DNA of 64,000 nt from Paraferrimonas sedimenticola (GTDB lineage Bacteria > Pseudomonadota > Gammaproteobacteria > Enterobacterales > Shewanellaceae), in the NCBI RefSeq assembly GCF_002282855.1, contig NZ_NRIR01000004.1, positions 186,001 through 250,000 of the forward strand, read 5' to 3'. Numbering within the stretch: position 1 is the first letter of the stretch; each line of letters starts with the position of its first letter. This document shows positions 35,411 to 43,526 of this stretch, piece by piece. The translations under genes and the position numbers were made by a program. The notes beneath the pieces are model-generated. The model saw nothing but the letters and a program-made list of their open reading frames with translations. It did no database searches and was not told the origin of the DNA.

Positions 35411-36733
35411 TTGAGCGAATCAACTTCTGACATTCAGCCACGCGCCATAGCCCTAATACCGCTAGCGCTATTTTTAGTTCTATTCATTGGCGCCGGTCTG
35501 TACTTCCAGTCGCAGGGAGTCGACTTCGCCTTCTATCAATTGCCAAGTGTTGTAGCGATCCTGCCGGCAATTTTGCTGGCGATCATTTTGAGTAAACAAA
35601 AGCTCAATAAAGCCATTGGTACTTTTGTCTCTGGTGTTGGCCATTCCAACATCATCACCATGTGTTTGATTTACCTGCTAGCCGGTGCGTTTGCTGCGGT
35701 AGGTAAAGCCACAGGTGGTGTGGATGCCACCGTTGCTTTGGGCTTGAGCCTGATTCCAGCTAGCTTGTTGCTGCCTGGCTTCTTCTTAATCGCAGCCTTT
35801 ATCTCAACCTCTATGGGTACCTCAATGGGCACCCTCGCGGCGGTTGCTCCGATTGCGTTGGGTGTCGCTCAGCAAGCGGGGATTGAGCCAGCATTGATGG
35901 CTGGCGCGATTCTGTCTGGCGCCATGTTCGGTGACAACTTGTCGATTATCTCGGATACCACCATTGCCTCAACCCGCACTCAGGGGTGTGGCATGAAAGA
36001 TAAGTTTCGCGAAAACCTGATCTTTGCCATTCCAGCCTCACTGATTACCCTAGTCATTTTTGTCTTCATTGGTACCGGTGAAGCCGTGGTTGAACAGCAA
36101 GATTACGAGCTGATCAAAGTGCTGCCCTATATCGCGATTCTGATTTTGGCCGTGGCCGGTGTGAACGTGTTCGTGGTGTTGACCGCAGGTATTTTGTTTG
36201 CCGGTTTGAGTGGCGTCATGCTATCCGATTACGGTGTGATTCAGTTTGGCCAAGACGTCTATGCGGGCTTTGGCAACATGCAGGAGATCTTCATTCTGTC
36301 GATGTTGGTTGGCGGTCTAGCAGCTTTGATGCAACAACAAGGCGGTCTGGCATTTGTCTCTAGCATTATTCAGCGTTTGATCGTGAAGTACTCAAGTAAA
36401 GGTGGCGATGCCTCAACTCGCGCCGCTGAGCTGGGTATGGCGGGGCTGGTATCCTTTACCAATACCTGTGTGGCTAACAACACAGTATCGATTATTGTGG
36501 CTGGTGATCTGGCTAAAGAGCTGGCCACTAAGCATCAGGTGGCTCCGAAGCGCGCCGCTTCGATTCTGGACATCTTCGCTTGTATCGTACAGGGCCTGTT
36601 GCCCTACGGTGCACAAGCGCTGCTGTTGTCATCGGCCTTCTTGATTAGCCCGTTAGCGGCGGTAAGCCAGGCTTACTACTGCATGTTGTTGGCTGTGGTG
36701 GCAATCGCTGTGGTGATTTGGCGTAAGCGCTAG
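35411..36733 (+). CDS. Na+/H+ antiporter, NhaC family
   Basis: Integral membrane protein of 440 residues from a TTG start preceded by AAAGAGAAG. About eleven hydrophobic segments run through the protein. The blocks ISTSMGTSMGTLAAVAPIALG, SGAMFGDNLSIISDTTIASTRTQGC and FTNTCVANNTVSIIVAGDLAKEL resemble the NhaC/YuiF-type ion transporter superfamily, in which acidic and polar residues bind the cation. The ions moved cannot be settled from sequence; a Na+/H+ or amino acid role is possible. It stands alone, with a palindrome-bearing promoter before it and the composite repeat after it. Confidence 0.8.
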   Translation: MSESTSDIQPRAIALIPLALFLVLFIGAGLYFQSQGVDFAFYQLPSVVAILPAILLAIILSKQKLNKAIGTFVSGVGHSNIITMCLIYLLAGAFAAVGKATGGVDATVALGLSLIPASLLLPGFFLIAAFISTSMGTSMGTLAAVAPIALGVAQQAGIEPALMAGAILSGAMFGDNLSIISDTTIASTRTQGCGMKDKFRENLIFAIPASLITLVIFVFIGTGEAVVEQQDYELIKVLPYIAILILAVAGVNVFVVLTAGILFAGLSGVMLSDYGVIQFGQDVYAGFGNMQEIFILSMLVGGLAALMQQQGGLAFVSSIIQRLIVKYSSKGGDASTRAAELGMAGLVSFTNTCVANNTVSIIVAGDLAKELATKHQVAPKRAASILDIFACIVQGLLPYGAQALLLSSAFLISPLAAVSQAYYCMLLAVVAIAVVIWRKR

Positions 36734-36825
36734 GTCTGTTTCAAATAAGCGTAATTCCCGGCGCAGGGACACGTCATTGCTGTCAGCATTAGCGTCAATG
36801 TTCGTCATCCCCTGCGTCATTGTTC

Positions 36826-36901
36826 GTCATCCCCAGCTCGACTGGGGATCCACCTAACTGCTAACAGCAGTTGGCTAGATTCCCGCTTTCGCGGGAATGA
36901 C
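36826..36901. repeat. Composite palindromic repeat, second copy (reverse orientation)
   Basis: Hairpin CCCCAG/CTGGGG (36826-36850), a 27-base spacer, and a dRS3-like ATTCCC-N8-GGGAAT palindrome (36878-36901). Taken together this is the reverse complement of 17510-17589: the second palindrome is identical over 24 bases, the first differs at one base, and the spacer is partly similar. Flanking bases 36760-36825 and 36902-36960 contain further GTCATTGC- and GGGGATGAC-like fragments. These sequences fill the 295-bp gap between the antiporter gene and fbp. Confidence 0.85.
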
Positions 36902-36979
36902 ACGCTAGTTACGCGGGGATGACACGCTAAGTACGCGAGAATCACACCCCGCAGGGGGCATGACGAACCCCTGCTTTTC

Positions 36980-36993
36980 CGCTATGATTAGCG
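36980..36993 (+). promoter_or_regulatory. Candidate fbp -10 region inside a short dyad
   Basis: TATGAT (36983-36988) lies within CGCTA-TGAT-TAGCG (36980-36993) and is followed by the GC-rich bases GCGCCC. The -35 region is weak. The layout is like that of the ppa promoter. Confidence 0.4.
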
Positions 36994-37028
36994 CCCGTTA
37001 ATTCATTCTTTTTTCATAGGAAGCCAGA

Positions 37029-37991
37029 ATGCAATCCTTTAGTCAGGATCTGACCTCCCGCAAAGTCGACGCGGAACTGTCGCAGCTACTGCAAGCCCTT
37101 GCCCAAATTAGCGCCCAAATTAGCCACGACGTACGTCGCGGCGCCCTTGCTGGTATTCTCGGCGCCACCGAGAGCGAGAACGTTCAAGGGGAAACCCAAA
37201 AGAAACTGGACGTGATTGCCAACGACCTTATCAAAGATGGTTTGGCCAAGCTCGACTTAGTTAAAGGCATTGCCTCAGAAGAAGAAGACGATGTGGTTGC
37301 GCTAAACCCTAACGGCCGTTTTTTGGTGAGCTTTGACCCACTAGACGGTTCGTCAAACATCGACATCAATAGCCTGGTTGGCACCATCTTCTCGATTTTG
37401 CCTGCACCAGAGGGCGAGTTGACTCAAGACAGTTTCCTACAACCGGGGCGCCAACAGTTAGCCGCCGGTTACGTGCTTTACGGCCCATCCAGCTTGATGG
37501 CCATCAGCACAGGCAAAGGCACTCAGCTGTATACTCTCGACCCGATTAGCGGTGACTTCCTGCTAATTGACGACGCCATGCAAATTCCTGCCACTACCCA
37601 AGAGTTCGCCATCAATATGTCGAACCAGCGTTTCTGGGAGCCGGCCATGCAAAACTACATCGCTGACCTTCTAAAAGGCGACACCGGCGTTCGTGGTAAA
37701 AACTTCAACATGCGTTGGATTGCCGCCATGGTTGGCGACGTTCATCGTGTGCTTAGTCGCGGTGGTATCTTTACCTACCCAACCGACACCAAAAATCCAG
37801 CCAAGCCGTACAAGCTTCGTCTGATGTACGAAGCCAATCCAATGGCCTTGCTGGTAGAACAAGCCGGAGGACTCGCCTCAACCGGTTACCAAGACATTTT
37901 GGACATTCAGCCCGAAGGCATTCACCAACGCGTAGCGGTCGTTTTAGGCTCCCGCGACGAAGTGACCGAGTGCTTGAAATATCACGGCTAA
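37029..37991 (+). CDS. fbp: Fructose-1,6-bisphosphatase class 1
   Basis: Gluconeogenic phosphatase acting on fructose-1,6-bisphosphate. The 320-residue protein has the metal-binding glutamates in ASEEEDD (82-88) and the signature [11 protein letters not shown] (102-112) with D103 and D106. [28 protein letters not shown] and the final [12 protein letters not shown] complete the family pattern. ATAGGAAGCC gives a ribosome-binding site. It precedes ppa on the same strand by 71 bp, but each gene appears to have its own promoter. Confidence 0.97.
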   Translation: MQSFSQDLTSRKVDAELSQLLQALAQISAQISHDVRRGALAGILGATESENVQGETQKKLDVIANDLIKDGLAKLDLVKGIASEEEDDVVALNPNGRFLVSFDPLDGSSNIDINSLVGTIFSILPAPEGELTQDSFLQPGRQQLAAGYVLYGPSSLMAISTGKGTQLYTLDPISGDFLLIDDAMQIPATTQEFAINMSNQRFWEPAMQNYIADLLKGDTGVRGKNFNMRWIAAMVGDVHRVLSRGGIFTYPTDTKNPAKPYKLRLMYEANPMALLVEQAGGLASTGYQDILDIQPEGIHQRVAVVLGSRDEVTECLKYHG

Positions 37992-38015
37992 GGTCGAATT
38001 TAGATTTTCAATTTG

Positions 38016-38036
38016 GTGGCGCTATAATAGCGCCAC
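38016..38036 (+). promoter_or_regulatory. ppa promoter with -10 box inside a perfect dyad
   Basis: Consensus TATAAT (38023-38028) lies at the centre of a perfect 9-bp inverted repeat: GTGGCGCTA (38016-38024) and TAGCGCCAC (38028-38036) separated by TAA. A weak -35 candidate TTAGAT is at 38000-38005. The right arm also gives a GC-rich discriminator, as in promoters under growth-rate or ppGpp control. Confidence 0.55.
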
Positions 38037-38062
38037 ATCAAAACAGTGAAGGATAAAATCCA

Positions 38063-38593
38063 ATGAGCTTGAACAATGTTCCTGCCGGAAAGTCTCTGCC
38101 AGACGACATTTACGTGGTAATCGAGATCCCTCAAAACCACGATCCAATCAAATACGAAGTAGACAAAGATTCTGGTGCGGTATTTGTTGACCGCTTCATG
38201 AGCGCGCCTATGTTCTACCCATGTAACTACGGTTACGTGAACAACACGCTAAGCTTGGACGGCGACCCAGTAGACGTATTGGTACCTAGCCCATACCCAC
38301 TGCAGCCTGGTTCTGTAATCCGCGCCCGTCCAGTTGGCGTGTTGAAGATGACCGACGAGTCTGGCGAAGATGCCAAAGTATTCGCTGTACCTCACACCAA
38401 AGTGAGCAAGAGCTACGATCACATCAACGACGTTGATGACATCGATCCTCTGCTAAAAGCACAGATCCAGCAGTTCTTCGAGCGTTACAAAGACCTTGAA
38501 GACGGCAAGTGGGTTAAAGTTGATGGTTGGGATGACGTAGCAGCAGCCCGCGCTGAAATCCTATCCAGCGCAGAGCGCTACGAAAAAGCCTAA
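38063..38593 (+). CDS. ppa: Inorganic pyrophosphatase (family I)
   Basis: Cytoplasmic enzyme that hydrolyses pyrophosphate released by biosynthesis, including by the sulfate adenylyltransferase encoded in this window. The 176-residue protein has the family I signature DGDPVDVLV (about 73-81) with its three metal-binding aspartates, and the substrate residues in KYEVDKDSG and YPCNYGYV. The length is that of the hexameric bacterial type. GAAGGATAAAATCC precedes the ATG. Its probable terminator lies inside the 3' end of the opposing lipoprotein gene. Confidence 0.97.
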   Translation: MSLNNVPAGKSLPDDIYVVIEIPQNHDPIKYEVDKDSGAVFVDRFMSAPMFYPCNYGYVNNTLSLDGDPVDVLVPSPYPLQPGSVIRARPVGVLKMTDESGEDAKVFAVPHTKVSKSYDHINDVDDIDPLLKAQIQQFFERYKDLEDGKWVKVDGWDDVAAARAEILSSAERYEKA

Positions 38594-38614
38594 TTCACTA
38601 AGCTGCACGAACGG

Positions 38615-39760
38615 CTATTCGAATGCTGAGAACGCTGCCAGTTTGCTCTGGTAGCGTTTTTTATTGGCTGAATCTGACGAGGCAAACTTAAGCGCTCTAT
38701 CCAGCGAATTCTTAGCACGGGCAATCTCTCCGCTTTGCGCGTAGGCTTTCGCCAGTCCATAGTGGAATTCATGACGGTAGTCTGCTCGATCCAGCGCTTT
38801 CTGGTAAAAGTGAATCGCCAACTCATAGTTTTGCGCCGCTAAAGCCGCTTCGGCTTGGTCAAAGTAGTGGTACGGATTGCGTAGACGGGTTAACTCAACG
38901 GTGCGATGAATTTGCGCCCACTCCTCTAAGCGACCCTGATCCGCCAACAGTACGGCAAAGTTGTTAAGGCTGGTGAGGTCCTTGGGATCGTGCGCCATAG
39001 CGAAACGATAGGCCGCCTCGGCGTCTTTTTCTAACCCTTTACGACGATAAATCAGCGCTAGTGTGTTTACCGCTGGCAAGAAAGTCGGGTCTTGCTCTAG
39101 CGAGGCTTTCGCCAGCCAATAGGCGGCGTCGAGCTCTCCATCTATCAGGCGTTCAGCGGCCAAGTTGTTGTAAAGCATCGACAACAGCTCACGCTCGTTG
39201 ATGTGATTCACTCGATAGCCTTGTATCGCCCGTTGCGGTAAAAAATCCACGACATACGATTGCGTCGATGTGAGCACAGTATTAGCTCTGCGCTCGGGTT
39301 TGAGTTCGATATTGATATGGTCATTAATCAGCAAATAACCAGAGTCTCTATCCCACACTGGCTCCACTTTAACTTCGCGATAGACCACTTCCACGCCCAG
39401 CTCTCGCGCCATGGCCGAGGTTAAAAGCACCAGCGACAAACAATTGCCCTCGCGCGCTTGATAGGTCTCATTAGGCAGTGCTGAAAGGCGATCGCGATAG
39501 GTAAATTTGCCACTTTTGGCCGACAACTCCTGCGCTAGCCATTCATGGGCGAGTAATTTTTTACGATCCCTACTAAACGCGTGTTTTAGCTGAATGCTTT
39601 GCTCGGAGGTCAGGTGTAGGGCTTGTTGCCTATCGGGTGGTGGTATTTCTTGAGTGAACGCAGAATCGACAAATGGCACAACCATGGAATCTTGCACCGC
39701 AGGCGCGGTAGCACAACCCGTTAGCAGGGCTAGAAGGAGCAAGAACAGCGTTTTCTGCAT
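38615..39760 (-). CDS. Lipoprotein with transglutaminase-like and TPR regions
   Basis: Predicted outer-membrane or periplasmic lipoprotein of 381 residues. The start MQKTLF at 39760 has GGGAG six bases upstream and gives a proper lipoprotein signal with lipobox LLTGC (C16). Residues about 60-160 carry a transglutaminase-like core with C107 in REGNCLSL and H148 in NDHINIEL. From about 200 onwards TPR repeats follow (AAYWLAKASLEQDPTFLPAVNTLALIYRR in two parts, then FYQKALDRADYRHEFHYGLAKAYAQSGE). Similar Cys/His-plus-TPR proteins exist in marine gammaproteobacteria without known function. It lies 32 bp after a small secreted-protein gene, so the two probably form an operon. Confidence 0.8.
   Translation of the reverse strand: MQKTLFLLLLALLTGCATAPAVQDSMVVPFVDSAFTQEIPPPDRQQALHLTSEQSIQLKHAFSRDRKKLLAHEWLAQELSAKSGKFTYRDRLSALPNETYQAREGNCLSLVLLTSAMARELGVEVVYREVKVEPVWDRDSGYLLINDHINIELKPERRANTVLTSTQSYVVDFLPQRAIQGYRVNHINERELLSMLYNNLAAERLIDGELDAAYWLAKASLEQDPTFLPAVNTLALIYRRKGLEKDAEAAYRFAMAHDPKDLTSLNNFAVLLADQGRLEEWAQIHRTVELTRLRNPYHYFDQAEAALAAQNYELAIHFYQKALDRADYRHEFHYGLAKAYAQSGEIARAKNSLDRALKFASSDSANKKRYQSKLAAFSAFE
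38631..38662 (+). terminator. ppa terminator embedded in the opposing gene
   Basis: AACGCTGCCAG (38631-38641), loop TTTGCT, CTGGTAGCGTT (38648-38658) with one G-U pair, then a T-tract. It lies within the coding end of the minus-strand lipoprotein gene (which ends at 38615). Confidence 0.7.
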
Positions 39761-39792
39761 TTGGAACTCCCGTATTGTAGTGGCGATTTGGG

Positions 39793-40146
39793 CTAGCGTT
39801 GTCCTCGTGAGTTGTTGTCGCTCAGAGCGGTTCCCCATGCTTGAGTAGGCAGGGGATAATAGGGGCTACACAGCCAAGGTAACTGGTGATTTGGGTAGAT
39901 TACACACCCCAAGGGCACGGCCCGCACAATACGTAACGATTGTTGCAATCTAATGGCCTCTTGCCTTTGATATTGGCGTTTCTTCTCGTCACGCACTGCA
40001 AAGGCGTCATAGTCTTGGTTGGTATTGCGTACCACGACAGACCCGGCTTGCACGCTCGTACAAAACAGTACTGTCATGATCACGGCCAATGACCAAGGGG
40101 GTGTCACTCGCTTACAGCCTCCACTGACTACCAGTTGGTGAAACAT
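39793..40146 (-). CDS. Small secreted hypothetical protein
   Basis: I do not recognise this 117-residue protein. It has a plausible signal peptide (basic residues at 12-13, hydrophobic PPWSLAVIMTVLFC, cleavage near SVQAGS), then a charged helical segment with Lys, Arg and Gln (about 50-75), and a Cys- and Pro-rich end (VPLGCVIYPN, PWLCSPYYPLP) with two cysteines. The start is uncertain: the ATG at 40146 has only a weak AGAG site. It lies 32 bp upstream of the lipoprotein gene on the same strand and faces the MFS gene divergently. Confidence 0.5.
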   Translation of the reverse strand: MFHQLVVSGGCKRVTPPWSLAVIMTVLFCTSVQAGSVVVRNTNQDYDAFAVRDEKKRQYQRQEAIRLQQSLRIVRAVPLGCVIYPNHQLPWLCSPYYPLPTQAWGTALSDNNSRGQR

Positions 40147-40239
40147 TTTCAGAAATCTCTGTTTAAGCTTAGTTCAAGGCAGCGTTTAATGACCAGTTTG
40201 AGTTACCATAGCAACATAAAATCAACGGAATTGGAAATC

Positions 40240-41418
40240 ATGAAACAACAAAAACAACTCTTGCTACTGATGATTTTTGTGATGTCGCTAGTCTTCTCAG
40301 TGTGGCAAGTACTGTTGAACAATTTCGTGATTGAACGCGCGAGCTTCACTGGAGAAGAGATAGGCCTGCTGCAAAGCCTACGCGAAGTACCTGGGTTTTT
40401 GGCCTTTACTGCGGTGTTTGTGCTGCTGGTGCTAAAAGAGCAAAGCTTTGCCTTTTTGGCTTTGGGCCTGACCTGTATTGGGGTCGCGGTAACCGGATTT
40501 TTCCCCAGCGTCATCGGCCTGTATTTAACCACAGTGCTAATGAGCATTGGCTTTCACTACTTTGAAACCGTCAACCAATCCCTGACTCTGCAATGGGTCG
40601 ACAAGAAACAAACCGCCACCTTCTTGGGTGAAGCCTTGGCTTGGAAAGCCGCGGCTGCACTCAGCGCTTATGCTAGTATTTGGTTGTTGATGAGCTGGCT
40701 AGAAGTGGACTACCAAGTCACCTATGCCTTAATTGGCGGCCTGGGGCTGGTGATGACCATCGCGCTGTGGGTTTACTTTCCGCGCTTTAAACAATGCACA
40801 GCGCAAGAACAAAAACTGATCTTAAGAAAAGACTATTGGCTGTACTACGCCCTGCTGTTCTTCTCTGGAGCCCGTCGTCAAATTTTCATGGTATTCGCCG
40901 GCTTCATGATGGTCGAGAAATTCGGCTACTCAGTGTCGCAAGTGACCGCGCTGTTCTTGATTAACTATGTGTTTAACCTGCTTTTTGCCAAACGTATCGG
41001 TAAGTTCATTAGCCGCATTGGTGAGCACCGCGCGCTTACTATTGAGTACGTGGGCTTAATGCTAGTGTTTATCAGCTATGCCCTGGTTGAAGTGGCGTGG
41101 ATGGCGGCAGCCCTGTACGTGATTGACCACCTGTTGTTTGCGATGGCAATTGCGATTAAAACCTACTTCCAAAAAATTGCTCGCCCGGCAGATATTGCCG
41201 CCACCGCAGGTATTAGCTTCACCATCAATCACATCGCGGCCGTGGTTATTCCCGCCCTGCTGGGTCTGGTGTGGGTCATCAACCCCAGTGCCGTGTTCTA
41301 CTTTGGCGCCCTGTTGGCCGCCTGCTCGCTGATTCTGGCGCAGTTTATCCCAACTAACCCTGAGCGTGGCAACGAAACCCGTTTAGTTAGTGCAAAGGTC
41401 CAAGTCAGCGAGTCGTAA
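40240..41418 (+). CDS. MFS transporter
   Basis: Integral membrane protein of 392 residues with about twelve hydrophobic segments, assigned to the major facilitator superfamily. The ATG at 40240 (KQQKQLLLLMIFVMSL) with GGAA upstream is preferred to starts further upstream in the same frame, which would add a non-membrane leader and overlap the opposite gene. A central loop (FPRFKQCTAQEQKLILRKDYW in part) joins the two halves. I see no motif that fixes a substrate; the family includes many drug or metabolite exporters. It is divergent from the small secreted-protein gene and is followed by the SRPBCC gene after 69 bp. Confidence 0.8.
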   Translation: MKQQKQLLLLMIFVMSLVFSVWQVLLNNFVIERASFTGEEIGLLQSLREVPGFLAFTAVFVLLVLKEQSFAFLALGLTCIGVAVTGFFPSVIGLYLTTVLMSIGFHYFETVNQSLTLQWVDKKQTATFLGEALAWKAAAALSAYASIWLLMSWLEVDYQVTYALIGGLGLVMTIALWVYFPRFKQCTAQEQKLILRKDYWLYYALLFFSGARRQIFMVFAGFMMVEKFGYSVSQVTALFLINYVFNLLFAKRIGKFISRIGEHRALTIEYVGLMLVFISYALVEVAWMAAALYVIDHLLFAMAIAIKTYFQKIARPADIAATAGISFTINHIAAVVIPALLGLVWVINPSAVFYFGALLAACSLILAQFIPTNPERGNETRLVSAKVQVSES

Positions 41419-41487
41419 GCTCGCTGGCTGGAAAAACCACCCGTTAACCACTTTAATTAAGCCAACACTAGAGTGCGGGAGGTAATA

Positions 41488-42012
41488 GTGAAAATACTGA
41501 GTTACTTGGTAGCAGGCTTGATGTTGGCGTTTATCGTCGGTGGTTTTCTGCTTCCCAGTCAGTATCTGGTGCGCCAAGAAGTGCGTATTCAAGCCTCTTC
41601 CGAGCAAATTCACCCCATGGTGGCCGACTTGAGTCGCTGGCCCGATTGGAGCCCTTGGCAACACAACAACCCGGATTTAGAGCTCAAACTCGGCGAGCAG
41701 AGTTTTGGCGCAGGCGCCAACCAGGCCTGGTTCGATAACCAAGGCCGTCAAAAAGGCGCGCTGGAGATCACCCACGCGGATCTTGACCAAGGGGTTAACT
41801 ACCGCATGCAAGTGGGCTCGAATACCGCTGAAGGACGCGTCTACTACCAAGCCCACGGCTTAAGTGCCACTCGAGTATTTTGGGAAATGCGCGGCGAATT
41901 CAGCCAGCCAATTGTCGGCCCTTACATGGCCTGGTTTACCCGTGTTGCTGTGTCGAAAAACTTCCAAAAAGGATTGGACAAACTCAGGCAACAAGTGGAG
42001 ACTCAGCAGTAA
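41488..42012 (+). CDS. SRPBCC-fold (polyketide cyclase-like) protein
   Basis: Predicted membrane-anchored protein of 174 residues. The GTG at 41488 has GGGAGG five bases upstream, so I choose it over the GTG at 41473. An N-terminal hydrophobic segment (LSYLVAGLMLAFIVGGFLL) is followed by an SRPBCC domain (about 30-165) with the recognisable SLSRWPDWSPW-type turn, here DLSRWPDWSPWQHNNPD, and a C-terminal helix (AVSKNFQKGLDKLRQQV). Family members bind hydrophobic ligands; no ligand can be assigned. The next gene starts 23 bp downstream. Confidence 0.82.
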   Translation: MKILSYLVAGLMLAFIVGGFLLPSQYLVRQEVRIQASSEQIHPMVADLSRWPDWSPWQHNNPDLELKLGEQSFGAGANQAWFDNQGRQKGALEITHADLDQGVNYRMQVGSNTAEGRVYYQAHGLSATRVFWEMRGEFSQPIVGPYMAWFTRVAVSKNFQKGLDKLRQQVETQQ

Positions 42013-42035
42013 CTCGAATCGCAAGGAAGCCGACC

Positions 42036-42857
42036 GTGACCCATCTAAAGGAAAGCGACCACCAGACCTCGGCTCGCCAACGAGCCTCCCAGCTAGCCCG
42101 CCACATTGGACTTGCCAGCGGCCCTGGCTACGACCCAGCCAAAGCCAGTTTGGCTCAGCGCGCCCAACAACGTCAGCACCTTCGCGATATGGGCTATCAG
42201 GCTAATTTAGAAGCCATTTATCAGCAATGTCTGCAACAAGCGGATTCTGGAGTCATCGGCCATGAGCTCGACCCAGACTGGCTGCATCATTTTTTACAAC
42301 TGGCGGAGAAGGTTCACCAGCCCAAAATGCAAGGGCTGTGGGCCAAGATTTTAGCCAATGAACTGGCCAACCCCGGCGCCTTTAGCATAGCCAGTTTGAC
42401 CACCCTCACCCGCCTAACTCAAAAAGACGCGCAAACCCTACGCAAAGCGCTGGAGTTGTCCATGGTGGTCAACGGCGATGGACGCTTGCGACTGCTCACT
42501 AGCTGGCGCTGGCCGGCGCGATTGAGTTCGCTGTTTGGACAAGACAATCAAGTTAGCGTGCGCCTGTCGCAATTCGGCCTGCCATACAGTGCGATTTTAC
42601 GTTTGATTGAGCTGCAACTTTTGTACAGCAGTGAACTTGAAAGTGGCCAGTACGCCAAGGGAAGCAAGCTGACCTTGAGCAACGGCGCTCAACGCTGGAT
42701 AGCGACCACGCGCCAGCGTCACTCAAGCTTTAGTTATTTCCGATTCTCACCGATTGCTCATGAGCTAGCGCAATTGATGCAAATTCAAGGCGATAGCGAC
42801 TGGCAGGGGGCGTTCACTCAAACTCTGGACAACGCGCTTGTATTCAAGCGCAGCTAG
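42036..42857 (+). CDS. Conserved hypothetical protein (TIGR03899-like)
   Basis: Cytoplasmic protein of 273 residues from a GTG start with AAGGA upstream. The N-terminal part is helical and Gln/Arg-rich, followed by LQLAEKVHQPKMQGLWAKILANELANPG, which resembles the DUF2806/TIGR03899 proteins of Vibrio and Shewanella, and by a segment about 120-230 with winged-helix-like features (LSQFGLPYSAILRLIELQLLY). No catalytic residues are seen. It follows the SRPBCC gene and ends seven bases from the convergent cysC stop. I hold the family call loosely. Confidence 0.6.
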   Translation: MTHLKESDHQTSARQRASQLARHIGLASGPGYDPAKASLAQRAQQRQHLRDMGYQANLEAIYQQCLQQADSGVIGHELDPDWLHHFLQLAEKVHQPKMQGLWAKILANELANPGAFSIASLTTLTRLTQKDAQTLRKALELSMVVNGDGRLRLLTSWRWPARLSSLFGQDNQVSVRLSQFGLPYSAILRLIELQLLYSSELESGQYAKGSKLTLSNGAQRWIATTRQRHSSFSYFRFSPIAHELAQLMQIQGDSDWQGAFTQTLDNALVFKRS

Positions 42858-42864
42858 CCCGAGA

Positions 42865-43515
42865 TTAAGTCTGACTAGAGCGCAGCGAAATATCGTCAAC
42901 CGGCGCTTCATCGAGAATGCCGCGCTGATTCAAATAAGCCATTAACTGCTGCACCAATTCAGGCAGCTCAACCTTGCTGGTATCTAGGCGCAACTCGGGC
43001 TCTAGGGGTTCTTGATAAGGCGCGCTGATACCGGTGAAATTAGGGATCTCACCACGTCGGGCTTTGGCGTATAGCCCTTTGGGGTCTCGCGACTCGCACA
43101 CTTCAATCGGCGTCGCTACGTGCACTTCAATAAAGCGCTCGCTACCAATAATTTTACGCACCCGCTGGCGCTCTTCTCGACTGGGTGAAATAAACGCCGA
43201 CAGCACAATCAGCCCAGCGTCTAGCATCAGCGCGGCACTGTGCGCCACACGACGAAGGTTTTCGGCTCTGTCTTCTTGGCTGAAACCGAGATCGCCACAA
43301 AGACCGTGACGCACGTTATCGCCATCAAGCACATAGGTATGGCGATTGGCTTGCCACAGCGCCTGCTCTAAGGCACCCGCCAGAGTCGATTTGCCCGAGC
43401 CCGATAGCCCAGTAAACCACAACACCACAGGTTGTTGGCGTTTGAGCTGTGCTCGCTGAGCCGAACTCACTGGATGCTGCTGATAAACAGTATTACTCGA
43501 AGCTGTGTGTGTCAT
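42865..43515 (-). CDS. cysC: Adenylylsulfate (APS) kinase
   Basis: Phosphorylates APS to PAPS in sulfate assimilation. The ATG at 43515 has GAGAG in front and avoids overlap with the upstream permease gene; the protein is then 216 residues. The P-loop is GLSGSGKST (about 38-46), the family block [15 protein letters not shown] carries the phosphate-binding serine region, and [25 protein letters not shown] is the typical lid and APS site. It is the last gene of the cobA-cysD-cysN-SLC13-cysC cluster. The PAPS made is the substrate of CysH at 54 kb. Confidence 0.95.
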   Translation of the reverse strand: MTHTASSNTVYQQHPVSSAQRAQLKRQQPVVLWFTGLSGSGKSTLAGALEQALWQANRHTYVLDGDNVRHGLCGDLGFSQEDRAENLRRVAHSAALMLDAGLIVLSAFISPSREERQRVRKIIGSERFIEVHVATPIEVCESRDPKGLYAKARRGEIPNFTGISAPYQEPLEPELRLDTSKVELPELVQQLMAYLNQRGILDEAPVDDISLRSSQT

Positions 43516-43526
43516 CTGAACTCTCG

